Of a stretch of DNA of 64,000 bases, positions 1 to 10,800 are shown piece by piece. Source of the stretch: Chondrosia reniformis (Eukaryota; Porifera; Demospongiae; Chondrillida; Chondrillidae); the NCBI GenBank assembly GCA_947172415.1, contig OX359194.1:496001-560000 (forward strand). Direction: 5' to 3'. The notes beneath the pieces are model-generated. The model made no database searches. It was not told the DNA's origin and saw nothing but the letters and a program-made list of their open reading frames with translations. Position numbers and translations under genes: made by a program. Every line of letters starts with the position of its first letter. Positions within the stretch are counted from its first letter, which is position 1.

Positions 1-1923
1 TTCTTATAAACAGTTATTGCCTGAATCAAGCGATAGAACAAAAACTTGACACCAATTAGGAACACTAAATACTGTTTTGTTGTGATTAATTAAGAAAGTA
101 CTCAATGTCACCTCATTTCCTCATAAGAGAGGCATCTTGACACTCTAAAGCAGGTGGCACATCAAAATAAGTAACACTTTAGTGGTCTTAGAGTGAGGGG
201 TAATGATTGGAAACAGAAAATACAGAGTTACTATGACAAATGATACTACGTACATTAGCAATACTCAACATGCCAATAGCTTGCTATACAAATATAGATT
301 AAGATGCTGTAAAAATAAATATTCTAATTTCAAAGTACTTATATTAAAATATTGAAAATGGTTACGTTTACAAAGAAAATTAAAAAAACAACATTTAAAA
401 GTCATATTTGTATACAAGGAAATCTCAGACAAAGCACAATGCTTTTCTCACATATCACTACCACGTACACTAAGAGAATGGAATAAGGATTTCTTCCTGG
501 GGGTCTTCTTCAGTGACTGAAGAAGACCCCGAGGGTCGAAACGTTTGGCAGACAGAAGAATCGAAAAAACTGCATCTCTAGACGCTCTAAAAGTCGAAAG
601 ATGAACCTTTACAAAGACACTAAGAGAAGTCAGGTGATGTACATAATGAAGTTCACTGTACCATAGATGACTGCACTCTTCAGGGCCTCTTGTAATACTC
701 AACTCTAGAGGCTTTAGATATGAATTACACTGATATTCAACTTAAACACACAATTTGTACATTTAACAAATTGAATTTAATATTTAACAAATTAAAAGTC
801 GTTTATTAAAAAGTGCGAACTGCACATACGTATCAATAACAGTGGAGAGGGTAGAGTATGTGTATTTATGTGAAAATGGAAGACAAAATGCTATTCTAAA
901 TATTTAGTTTTCGTTGCTATATATTTCAGTGGGAATTTTCAATTTTTATAAATGTACTGAAGTGTTACCATTCAATATTAGAATTACAGAAAGTTCTACC
1001 TACATAATATTTTATTAGAGAGCTGTAGAACAGAAAGTCATCAAGTATGCTGTGATTTGATACAGTAGAAATGTCTACTTGTATACGTACGTATATATCA
1101 TCCATCTATTCTTTACTTTATCACTTTCAATTTCTAAATTATAACCAACACCCTATTTGACAATCTCTTGTATAAAATATTACAATAAAATGACTTAATA
1201 CAATATAACAAAGAAACTATACATCAGTGAAATTAAATTGAACAGGAAAGTGCATTCACAGCGCTCTGTATAGACAGACGAGCCAACCCGCACGGTACAT
1301 TCCATGACCTCTATACTCCTCGGATAGTGCTTCACAGTTGTGCAGTAAAGCATATCAATTAAAGCAGTCTTAGTAAAGGACAAATAGAATAGACGTCTTT
1401 AGCTAATAAAAAGAGAAATAATTCGACAAATCAGTCCATCGAGGAGATCGCTAATTATCTATTCCTGCCAATATCAATTGAACTGAATTAGAAGTGCTTT
1501 AGTAATGTCCGCAAACACTACAGAGATACGCGCTAGTTTTACACCTGGTGAATCATCAACATTCACATTTACATTTACAAAATGCATTAACATTCACAAA
1601 CTGACGCAAGACTCCACACTCTACACTCGTCCTTCCTTAGACACTGAAGACTATAATTAAATAAGCTTATTCGTAAATGGCAGTAAGTATATACGGGCAG
1701 ACTTACTGGTAAAGTGAAGAAGTGAAATTGAGACTAAACTGATCAAGAGGACCCGAGTCACCATGCTCCTTCACTAGAGGTATATAACTGACGGGATTGG
1801 TATGTCAATGAATATCATTAACCGATCCATGTAGATAAGTACACCACAACCATTTGAGCAATATCACTACAGTCTAAATTGAAAAGTCTGTTAATACATC
1901 ATACTTATAAAGTAACAAAGTAT
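1..1923. other. AT-rich stretch without a recognised gene
   Basis: No supported coding exon is seen. The only structured piece is a dispersed element near 483-620, listed separately. The remainder is AT-rich and would hold the 3' UTR and downstream flank of the TRIM-NHL-like gene. Confidence 0.5.
483..690 (+). repeat. dispersed fold-back element copy A (hammerhead-like core)
   Basis: The segment contains a perfect hairpin, GGGGTCTTCTTCAGT followed by its complement. It then reads CTGAAGA, a GACCC/GGGTC stem and GAAACG. The same words recur near 6.3-6.4 kb, 34.4-34.55 kb and, with canonical CTGATGA, 43.5-43.6 kb. The copies also share ctctaaaagtc and the flank aataaggatttctt. The arrangement recalls hammerhead cores (CTGANGA-stem-GAAA), which are known from Penelope-like elements and retrozymes; that link is an inference. 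Confidence 0.5.
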
Positions 1924-2190
1924 AGTTCTCAAAGTACAAGTATTAAGTAAAAGTTATAAGTAACAAAGATGATACAAATGTTCACTGCTACAAACTGTTC
2001 TCTAAAGTTCTCAAAGTACAAGTATTAAGTAAAAGTTATAAGTAACAAAGATGATACAAATGTTCACTGCTACAAACTGTTCTCTAAAGTTCTCAAAGTA
2101 CAAGTATTAAGTAAAAGTTATAAGTAACAAAGATGATACAAATGTTCACTGCTACAAACTGTTCTCTTAAGTTCTCAAAGTACAAGTATT
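1924..2190. repeat. 82-bp minisatellite overlapping the TRIM-NHL stop codon
   Basis: An 82-bp unit is repeated with starts at 1924, 2006, 2088 and 2170, about 3.2 copies. The last unit runs into the final codons of the gene, so each unit carries the sequence that encodes its C-terminal LVL and TGA stop. Confidence 0.85.
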
Positions 2191-4421
2191 CTCTCATTAT
2201 TACAATCGGCTACATAAATGAGTCCATCACTATCAACTGCTACACCACGAGGTCCATTCAATCCAATATCAGTCACTTCATGGACACACTGTCCATCTTG
2301 TGTGAAGATGCTGAGCTTATTAGCTCTCCATGAAGCTACCACTATATGTCCATCACTTGTGACTGCTATACCATCTGGACCCTCCACAATGCCATCAACA
2401 AATTGCCTAATAAACTGACCATTCTGCTGAAACACTTGAATACAATGATTTCTTTCATTTGTGACATACAACAAATCATCAGGCGTTACAAGAATGTGAT
2501 TTGGATTTGCTAATTCTCCTTCAATGTGAAGTTCAGGTACTGCATCTTCTTCGATGGCCATAATGTTCTCTAGTTCAGGCTCATACTCGTCAAGTTCAGG
2601 TTCATCTATGTCATGTTCTCCTTTGACCTTATTCTTGGAACCAAAACTGTGTAGGAATGTACCTTCTTCAGTGAATACATAAGCACAATTACCTTTATAC
2701 CCTGCTACAAATATGTGCCCCTCTTTGCCTATCGCCAAACCATTTGGGCCAAGACATTGCACTCCATCTTTACCTTTTCCTCCAAACTGCCTTACAAATT
2801 CACCGGCTGCTGTGTAGATACTGATGTAGCCATTACCAATGTCACTAACTATCACATTCCCTGTTCTACTTAGTGCTATTCCATACAATTGACCACCATT
2901 CTTGACTTTGAAGCTTCTTATAACTTGACCTTGTCTGTTTAGGATAGTCACTTGTCCATTGTCATCTGAACAGTATAGCAAACCATCCGGACCTACTGCA
3001 ACATCCAAATACCGAGAACCTGATGGATGCTTGAACTCCTGCTTGACTGCAGTAATTACGCTACCACCAACTACCTTCACCTCTACTGGACTGCCTGCTA
3101 CATCATGTCCTCCAACAGTCACACTCAGATGGCACTTCTCTGATGGAACACTCGCAAACTGCACCTCATATGTGCCATCTCTCATGTCTGCTACTTTACC
3201 AAGCACAGGAACACCTGCTGTCACAGGACGAAGGACAGCCAACACTTTCTCTCCTCCTCTGCACTCATTGCCTCTCTCATTTCTTGTTTTCACTTTCAAG
3301 CAAAGATGTCTTGTGGTCCAGTTTCTAGTAAACGTGCAACTTGGTGGATGGGGACTGTGATGGATGTAGCCAAGTGATGTTATGCACTTTTCCATTTCTT
3401 CTTGGTTGGTGGAGATGAAGCCAAGAGTAGGTCGGATAGAGGCTCTTGAATTTGATGTATTGCTGCTGAAAAATGAAATGCGATTGACAATGCACTTTCT
3501 CACTGACAACTGCTCTTCTGTTGTTCCTTCCAAAATCATCTCGTCTGACAGGCAATGGAATGCATCAAGCTTCTTCAGAATGACCTTCAATTCTCTCTCC
3601 TCACTCTCAAGTTCTCTTCTTCCCTTGTCTTCTGCTTCCCTCACTTCAGCAGCAAGACCATCACAGCGAGCTATCACCATGGCAACCAGATGCTCCTTCA
3701 TTCCAGCAATCTCCCCTAACGCATTCTCAGACTGCTGTTGGAGACTAGCTTTGCTGTCCTGCACTTCTTGGAGAGCAGATCTGATTGCCTTCCTTTGAGT
3801 CCTCGCGGATGAAAGGCACTGCGTCAGAGTGGTCTTGTTCGACTCTCCCAGCTTATCGTCAATGTACGACACTTTGTGCGAATGGTGAGGATCGATCGAT
3901 CGACAAATGTGGCAAATCGTTTCATCGCAAGTATGGCAGTAAAGTTTACAAGTCTCATTATGTTTCGAGCATTTGAATTCATCTTTCTTCCCTCCTTGAT
4001 TAAACACTTCTTGTAAAGGCTTCAATTTGTGCTTCTTTAATATGCTAACGGTTTTGTGATGATCAGTGCATTCCTGACAGATAAACGCATCGCAATTCGA
4101 GCAGAAACTTACGGCCGATCTCTCATCATCGTGCTCTCCCTGACAGTTGACGCCTTCCTTCTGGTACTGGTTGTTCAAAGCCTTTCTCAGAACGAACGGA
4201 TGGTTTGGAAGATCGCTAAGAGACAAGGGGAACACTTCCTCGCAAATCTGGCAGGAGACGCTGCGAAGAAGAATCTTCTCTCGGCATTCTATCTTCTCAC
4301 ACAAAGCTAACGAGTGGAGACACGGTAGACAGGCTAATACTTCTACTTTCTCTCCGCAACTGACACAAGAGAGACTAAGTTCATTGCACTGAAGGGGTGG
4401 GACCGCTGGAAGCTCCGCCAT
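2175..4421 (-). CDS. TRIM-NHL-like protein (RING-like, two B-boxes, coiled coil, filamin repeat, NHL propeller)
   Basis: Single-exon gene, 748 aa from the ATG at 4421; the frame stays open upstream to 4445 but with no ATG. Domains in order: a degenerate RING (Cys pairs at residues 19-22, 31-34 and 57-60, with spacing unlike classical C3HC4); B-box at about 93-134; second B-box at about 151-186; coiled coil at about 190-320; filamin/ABP280-like Ig repeat at about 370-465; NHL repeats (about 470-748) with recurring G-P-x-G-I/V-A-V phrases. Family members are E3 ligases or RNA-binding translational regulators, and the NHL propeller often binds RNA. Here the RING is weak, so E3 activity is uncertain. 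A Glu/Asp-rich insert breaks the propeller between two NHL repeats. The integrin beta gene ends 440 bp upstream on the same strand. The TRIM2/3/71 class is a reasonable match but orthology cannot be assigned. Confidence 0.9.
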   Translation of the reverse strand: MAELPAVPPLQCNELSLSCVSCGEKVEVLACLPCLHSLALCEKIECREKILLRSVSCQICEEVFPLSLSDLPNHPFVLRKALNNQYQKEGVNCQGEHDDERSAVSFCSNCDAFICQECTDHHKTVSILKKHKLKPLQEVFNQGGKKDEFKCSKHNETCKLYCHTCDETICHICRSIDPHHSHKVSYIDDKLGESNKTTLTQCLSSARTQRKAIRSALQEVQDSKASLQQQSENALGEIAGMKEHLVAMVIARCDGLAAEVREAEDKGRRELESEERELKVILKKLDAFHCLSDEMILEGTTEEQLSVRKCIVNRISFFSSNTSNSRASIRPTLGFISTNQEEMEKCITSLGYIHHSPHPPSCTFTRNWTTRHLCLKVKTRNERGNECRGGEKVLAVLRPVTAGVPVLGKVADMRDGTYEVQFASVPSEKCHLSVTVGGHDVAGSPVEVKVVGGSVITAVKQEFKHPSGSRYLDVAVGPDGLLYCSDDNGQVTILNRQGQVIRSFKVKNGGQLYGIALSRTGNVIVSDIGNGYISIYTAAGEFVRQFGGKGKDGVQCLGPNGLAIGKEGHIFVAGYKGNCAYVFTEEGTFLHSFGSKNKVKGEHDIDEPELDEYEPELENIMAIEEDAVPELHIEGELANPNHILVTPDDLLYVTNERNHCIQVFQQNGQFIRQFVDGIVEGPDGIAVTSDGHIVVASWRANKLSIFTQDGQCVHEVTDIGLNGPRGVAVDSDGLIYVADCNNERILVL

Positions 4422-4860
4422 TTGCAAATGTAAATATAGTGACACGCTATATTTGGCAAAATTCTGCCTATATTTATGTAAATAACGTTAACGTATACAT
4501 GTCCGCGGCCGGTATTTTAATCTAGATCTCTTCTTCTTATATATACAATGTCATGATAATAAATTAATTTATGCACATTTCTATATGATATATAATTCTT
4601 ATTCTACAGCCAACATTGGATTTATGTGCACATACATATATATACACACCAATGTAGCTTATAGTGATTGACAATAACTAGCTATAGATATACAATACAG
4701 TATCTATTATCAACGTCAAGAAGTGTGTAATGGTTTACTTTTGATTATCACTATTTACAAAACTTTACAGTTCCATAACAAAGTAGCTACATGAATGTCA
4801 AAGAGGCATTCACTTTTTCTATAGGAATGTAAGAGTGGATAAGTTAGTTCCTGAACATCA
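4422..4860. other. intergenic gap, probable TRIM-NHL promoter and integrin 3' flank
   Basis: AT-rich DNA lies between the stop of the integrin gene (4861) and the start of the TRIM-NHL gene. An ATTTGGC-type dispersed repeat word occurs at about 4448-4470. No gene is seen. Confidence 0.5.
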
Positions 4861-7800
4861 CTACAAAGGCTTCTTTATGACTTCCGGTTCCTGAGTGGGC
4901 GGAGTCTTCTCCTTGTTCCCAGCAAAGAGGGGATTCTGATGCTTTGTCTCGGGTTGATGGTACAAGGGATTGATGTTCTAAGGGAGTGAAGACAGATATA
5001 TTATCAGGTTGATGGTACAAGGGATTGATGTTCTAAGGGAGTGAAGACATGGATATATTATCAGGTTGATGGTACAAGGGATTGATGTTCTAAGGGAGTG
5101 AAGACACAGATATATTATCAGGTTGATGGTACAAGGGATTGATGTTCTAAGGGAGTGGAGACACAGATATATTATCAGGTTGATGGTACAAGGGATTGAT
5201 GTTCTAAGGGAGTGGAGACACAGATATATTATCAGGTTGATGGTACAAGGGATTGATGTTCTAAGGGAGTGAAGACACAGATATATTATCAGGTTGATGG
5301 TACAAGGTACATGTTCTTCTATTTTAGTTCGTAAGTATGTATTTATTATAGTTTATATATTATATTATATATTATTGCATGTGAATCAAATGTACAAGCG
5401 AAATAATGGGACATTTTCGATTTTCAGAGCATCAAGAAACAGCTAGTAAGTCATTTGTGGTTGGACATTTCAACTAATAAACTAATATATGAGGTATCTA
5501 ACTTTTAAGTCAATTTGAAAAGCTGTAACCATAGCAACAAGTTCATTACCTGTCCAAATTGAGTTCCTGCTACCTCCTTTTGAAATCTCTTGTATTCTCT
5601 GTAATCCTAAAGTTACAAGAAAAGTAAGAAATAATTTACTTTTGAATCCACTCTATGACAGGCCAGCCATTTTCCCTTAGCTACAATATATCAAAACAGT
5701 AACACTCTAAAAGTCTAAAGATGACCCTTTCTAAAGATAACAGTATATCCTCCTTTACAGTTATTTTTACTTGTACAGTTTACAACATCTCCAATACGGT
5801 TGTGGTTTACTTATCTCTCCTTGGTTCACATACATGTACCTAATTGGATAGCAAGACTTACCAAGATAAAAAGTATCAGTTTGATTAACAGGAGGATTAA
5901 AATCCCAATAATTAGTAGAGCGACTAGAATTATTAGAAGGATTGCCCACGGAGGGAACTGGAAACAACCTGAAGTAATAAAATAAGATTATAATCACAAT
6001 TAGCAGCTTAATGGAAGATCTGCATGAAGTAAATATTCAAAAGGTCTATTAAGAGTGTTAGAGATTAATATTATCTACAAAAAATTAAATTAATTTACCA
6101 CTCCTTAATTATTCAAAATGGCAGCGCTTAATGTTTAAACAATTGTTCAGGTACATATTGTATTGTAAAGAAAAGATAACACAATTGGAGTCATTAATCA
6201 TTAAACAAAGGGTAAACACTCAAATTTGGAATGATGCTGCAAGAGATGGAACAAATATGTATCTCCACTGAGGATGATAATAGAAGATGTATAATTCAAA
6301 CAATGTGGTGTTTATCTTTGGGATGGTACATCCTTCAACTTTTGAGTGTTTAAAAACGCAGTTTGTTTCCGTTTCTTCGTCAAACGTTTCGACCCTTCTT
6401 CAGTGACCATCCCAAAGATAAGTTTGACTCAGTTATAAGAAATCCTTATTCTATTAATGAGGTGTTTAATGAGCCATTTACAGTAGAAGGCTTGAATGGA
6501 GTGCTTACCATCCAAAGAGCGTTCAACATACAATATCTGGTCTCTAGCTTGATCGAGATTAAAGTGGATCTCTACGTCACAAATACCACTCAAAGTCACA
6601 GGAGGACACTGGAATGAACTGTCTTCTGAAATGTCAGCTTCCGTGTTGACCTCCCGAACGTTGATGGATTGGCAGACATTTCTACATACTTCAGGTGCAT
6701 TTGGTATTCTTGACAAGCTAGCACCATCAATTCTGTATTGACACTCCAAACAGTCCGTATATGGCTTACAGTCATCAGAAGTACATGTCTAAGACAGTGA
6801 ACAAAGCAATAATCTCATGTTCTACATACGTACGTACATAACAGTTATATTAATACTGTAGACATCTTAAACAGTCTGGGGATCCATGTACGTAAGTGTA
6901 AAGTGACGATATTTGGTTGCCAGGCAACCAGCTACAAGTAAATACTACATAATAATTGTTGGATTACCTGTGTACTTGTACACAATTCACAAAAGCTTCC
7001 TCCAAATCCTTCGTCACATTCACATGCAGTACATGGACACGTACCTTTACCATTACAGAGTAGTGTCTTTGGTAGGATAAGAAACAAGCATAAATACGCA
7101 TGTCATCATGTGAGAGTGGGAGGGAGGGTGGGTAGATGGATGGGTGAATGGGTGAATGGGTGAATGGGTGTGTGGATGGATTTGTGGGTGAATGGGTGAA
7201 TGGGTGGTGGATGGATTTGTGGGTGAATGGGTGAATGGGTGTGTGGATGGATGGGTGGGTGAATGGGTGGTGGATGGGTGGTAGATGGGTGGTGGATGGA
7301 TGGGAGTGAACAGATGGAATGGTTAATGTACGTAGGTGTCAACTTACAGAACCTTCTGGTATACAGACGTTTATAGGTGGACAGTCACATCCATCACCAC
7401 GGTAACCATTCATACAAGTACATTTGTTGCATTCACAGGTTCCCTGACCTTTGAAAATAAATGTGCACGTAAATATCAACAAATAAACAAGTAAAACCGT
7501 AAACAAATATCATGGCTACTGTAATGCCAGCTTTGCCCAGCTGTTAAATGGAGTCCTCTATGAGTACCTATTTTTTCTGTTTTCAATCAAATTAAGGAAA
7601 CAAAAAGTGTATGTTAATTACATATACAACACATACAGGTGTTAAACTGTTCAACTCCAAGCTTTAAATGCTTCTTATTGCACTAATTAAGCCTTTATAA
7701 AGACTAGTCTTAAGTACAAAATGATTGAAAGGATTGTGTTTAAACAGACACTCACCGTTGCAGAGCATTCCTCCTCGTCTGGGACAATCTATATTACTGC

Positions 7801-10800
7801 AGTCACAGGCCATTAGGACAGAGTTGTTGTATCCAGGGTTACACTCACACTTTCCACATTCACAGGTCCCCTGACCAGAGCACACTTCACCATTCACACC
7901 AAGCCTGCAATAGTATTACATACAACAGCCCTGTAATCCATATTACACACATTTTATGACAACGTAGAATATGTTACACTGTCTCCATGGCAATACAATT
8001 GAGAGCTACGTAGTACAACTTACGGACACATGCCAGTCGGGTTTGTCACTCCAAGCAATGCTTTTGAACACTTGCATGTTTCACCAAACCTACAAATACA
8101 CACAATGAATATCATTAAAAGTATTGTATTTACTGTATTTAAAGTACTGTATTTACTGCATTTACTGTATTTAAAGTACTGTATTTCTGTATTTAAAGTA
8201 CTGTATTTACTGTATATAAAGTACTGTATTTCTGTATATAAAGTACTGTATTTACTGTATATAAAGTACTGTATTTACTGTATATAAAGTACTGTATTTA
8301 CTGTATTTAAAGTACTGTATTTACTGTATATAAAGTACTGTATTTACTGTATATAAAGTACTGTATTTACTGTATTTAAAGTACTGTATTTACTGTATAT
8401 AAAGTACTGTATTTACTGTATATAAAGTACTGTATTTACTGTATATAAAGTACTGTATTTACTGTATATAAAGTACTGTATTTACTGTATATAAAGTACT
8501 GTATTTACTGTATTTAAAGTACTGTATTTCTGTATTTAAAGTACTGTATTTACTGTATATAAAGTACTGTATTTACTGTATATAAAGTACTGTATTTACT
8601 GTATATAAAGTACTGTATTTACTGTATATAAAGTACTGTATTTACTGTATATAAAGTACTGTATTTACTGTATATAAAGTACTGTATTTACTGTATATAA
8701 AGTACTGTATTTACTGTATATAAAGTACTGTATTTACTGTATATAAAGTACTGTATTTACTGTATATAAAGTACTGTATTTACTGTATATAAAGTACTGT
8801 ATTTACTGTATATAAAGTACTGTATTTACTGTATATAAAGTACTGTATTTACTGTATATAAAGTACTGTATTTACTGTATATAAAGTACTGTATTTACTG
8901 TATATAAAGTACTGTATTTACTGTATATAAAGTACTGTATTTACTGTATATAAAGTACTGTATTTACTGTATATAAAGTACTGTATTTACTGTATATAAA
9001 GTACTGTATTTCTGTATATAAAGTACTGTATTTACTGTATATAAAGTACTGTATTTACTGTATATAAAGTACTGTATATCAGCAATATAATACCTATGTA
9101 CGTACATATGTAATGTACTAACCAAATATGGACAGACACATATAAATATTTAAGCTATATTTAAGTCACTTTAACAATAATGTACGTCCAATGTATGTAG
9201 ATATGTGTCTAACGTACCATTCTGAGTCACATTCACAAGCTCCACAAACCTTCCTTCCATTTCCACTGCACATTGAATCATTAAAATACTACAAAATTGT
9301 GGGAAGATACGTATGTACTACGTACGTATGTACTGTACTACATACGTACGTATGTACATATGTATGTAGTACATACAATTAGTCATATTGTACATACTTA
9401 CAGGTGGAGCTAATGCTGAACAGTCACAAGTACAGAAAACAGAAATGTTCAATGTAGTACTTCCAGTCCATTGATCTTGAATACGTAACCTACGTACGTA
9501 CGTATATATAGTTAAACAGAGGAGGAGGAGGGTGTGTCACCCAAGGTCCAGCAAGGAGTTCAGAGGAGGAGGAGGGTGTGTCACCCAAGGTCCAGCAAGG
9601 AGTTCAGAGGAGGAGGAGGGTGTGTCACCCAAGGTCCAGCAAGGAGTACAGAGGAGGAGGAGGGTGTGTCACCCAAGGTCCAGCAAGGAGTACAGAGGAG
9701 GAGGAGGGTGTGTCACCCAAGGTCCAGCAAGGAGTACAGAGGAGGAGGAGGGTGTGTCACCCAAGGTCCAGCAAGGAGTACAGAGGAGGAGGAGGGTGTG
9801 TCACCCAAGGTCCAGCAAGGAGTTCAGAGGAGGAGGTGGGTGTGTCACATACGTATGTAAGGCAGTTAAAGGAGAGAATATGTACATCTCTCATTTATGA
9901 TCAAAGTGCATTCAGTAAGACTCACATCAGACCATCTCTAACGTTATCAGTACATTCAGTAATGTTGACTTCAACTTTTATTGGAATCTGCATTACGAAC
10001 AAAAGATAAAGAGGTAAGAAGTAAGTCTGTAGGACTAACTAAAACTCTCTTACATTTTACCTAATCCAGTAAAAATAGTCTGTGTTACTAATGATAGGGG
10101 CTTACCCTTGCTAAGGATAGTATTGTACCAATAATGATAGGGGCTTATCCTTGCTAAGGATAGCATTGTACCGATAATGATAGGGGCTTACCCTTGCTAA
10201 GGATAGTATTGTATCAATAATGATAGGGGCTTATCCTTGCTAAGGATAGTATTGTACCAATAATGATAGGGGCTTATCCTTGCTAAGGATAGTATTGTAC
10301 CAATAATGATAGGGGCTTACCCTTACTGTTACTAGGGTTAATGCTGTACTCATAATGATAGGGGCTTACCCTTTGGCCAACTACTACATTTCTACACTGG
10401 TGACTCTGTTCTCCTTGATCTGCACCACCTGTTAGGCAATCTAAAGAGATAGAGACATCCACACCGTCCATCTTAGGAGAACTAAAGGAAACGAGCGTGC
10501 TGATATTCTGAAAGGAGGAAAGAGAAGAAAATGCAATCTTTAATTGTCCATACAGCCCAACATACAGACATACAGGTACATACAGGTACATACAGGTACA
10601 TATACAGACATACGTACCCTATAAATTCGTCCGATAGTTTCAATGAGCTGACTAACATCACTCAGCGACTCAACTTGACTGAGCTGCAGAATCTGAGGAC
10701 CATTATTTGCAGTCCACGTGTCTATCAAATTCTGATGAGACAGAAAATAGAGAATACTCTTTCTACAGCTTTAAGTATGCTCAGACTGACAAGCAAGGGA

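Noticed and set aside
2133-4392. Several plus-strand frames of 60-138 codons
   Set aside because: Antisense shadows of the TRIM-NHL coding sequence.
5767-5997. Minus-strand frame LFPVPSVGNPSNN...
   Set aside because: Wrong-phase reading of the integrin transmembrane exon; the phase fixed by flanking exons gives the hydrophobic helix.
9532-10009. Overlapping plus-strand frames of 108-143 codons
   Set aside because: They are translations of the 44-bp minisatellite in an integrin intron.
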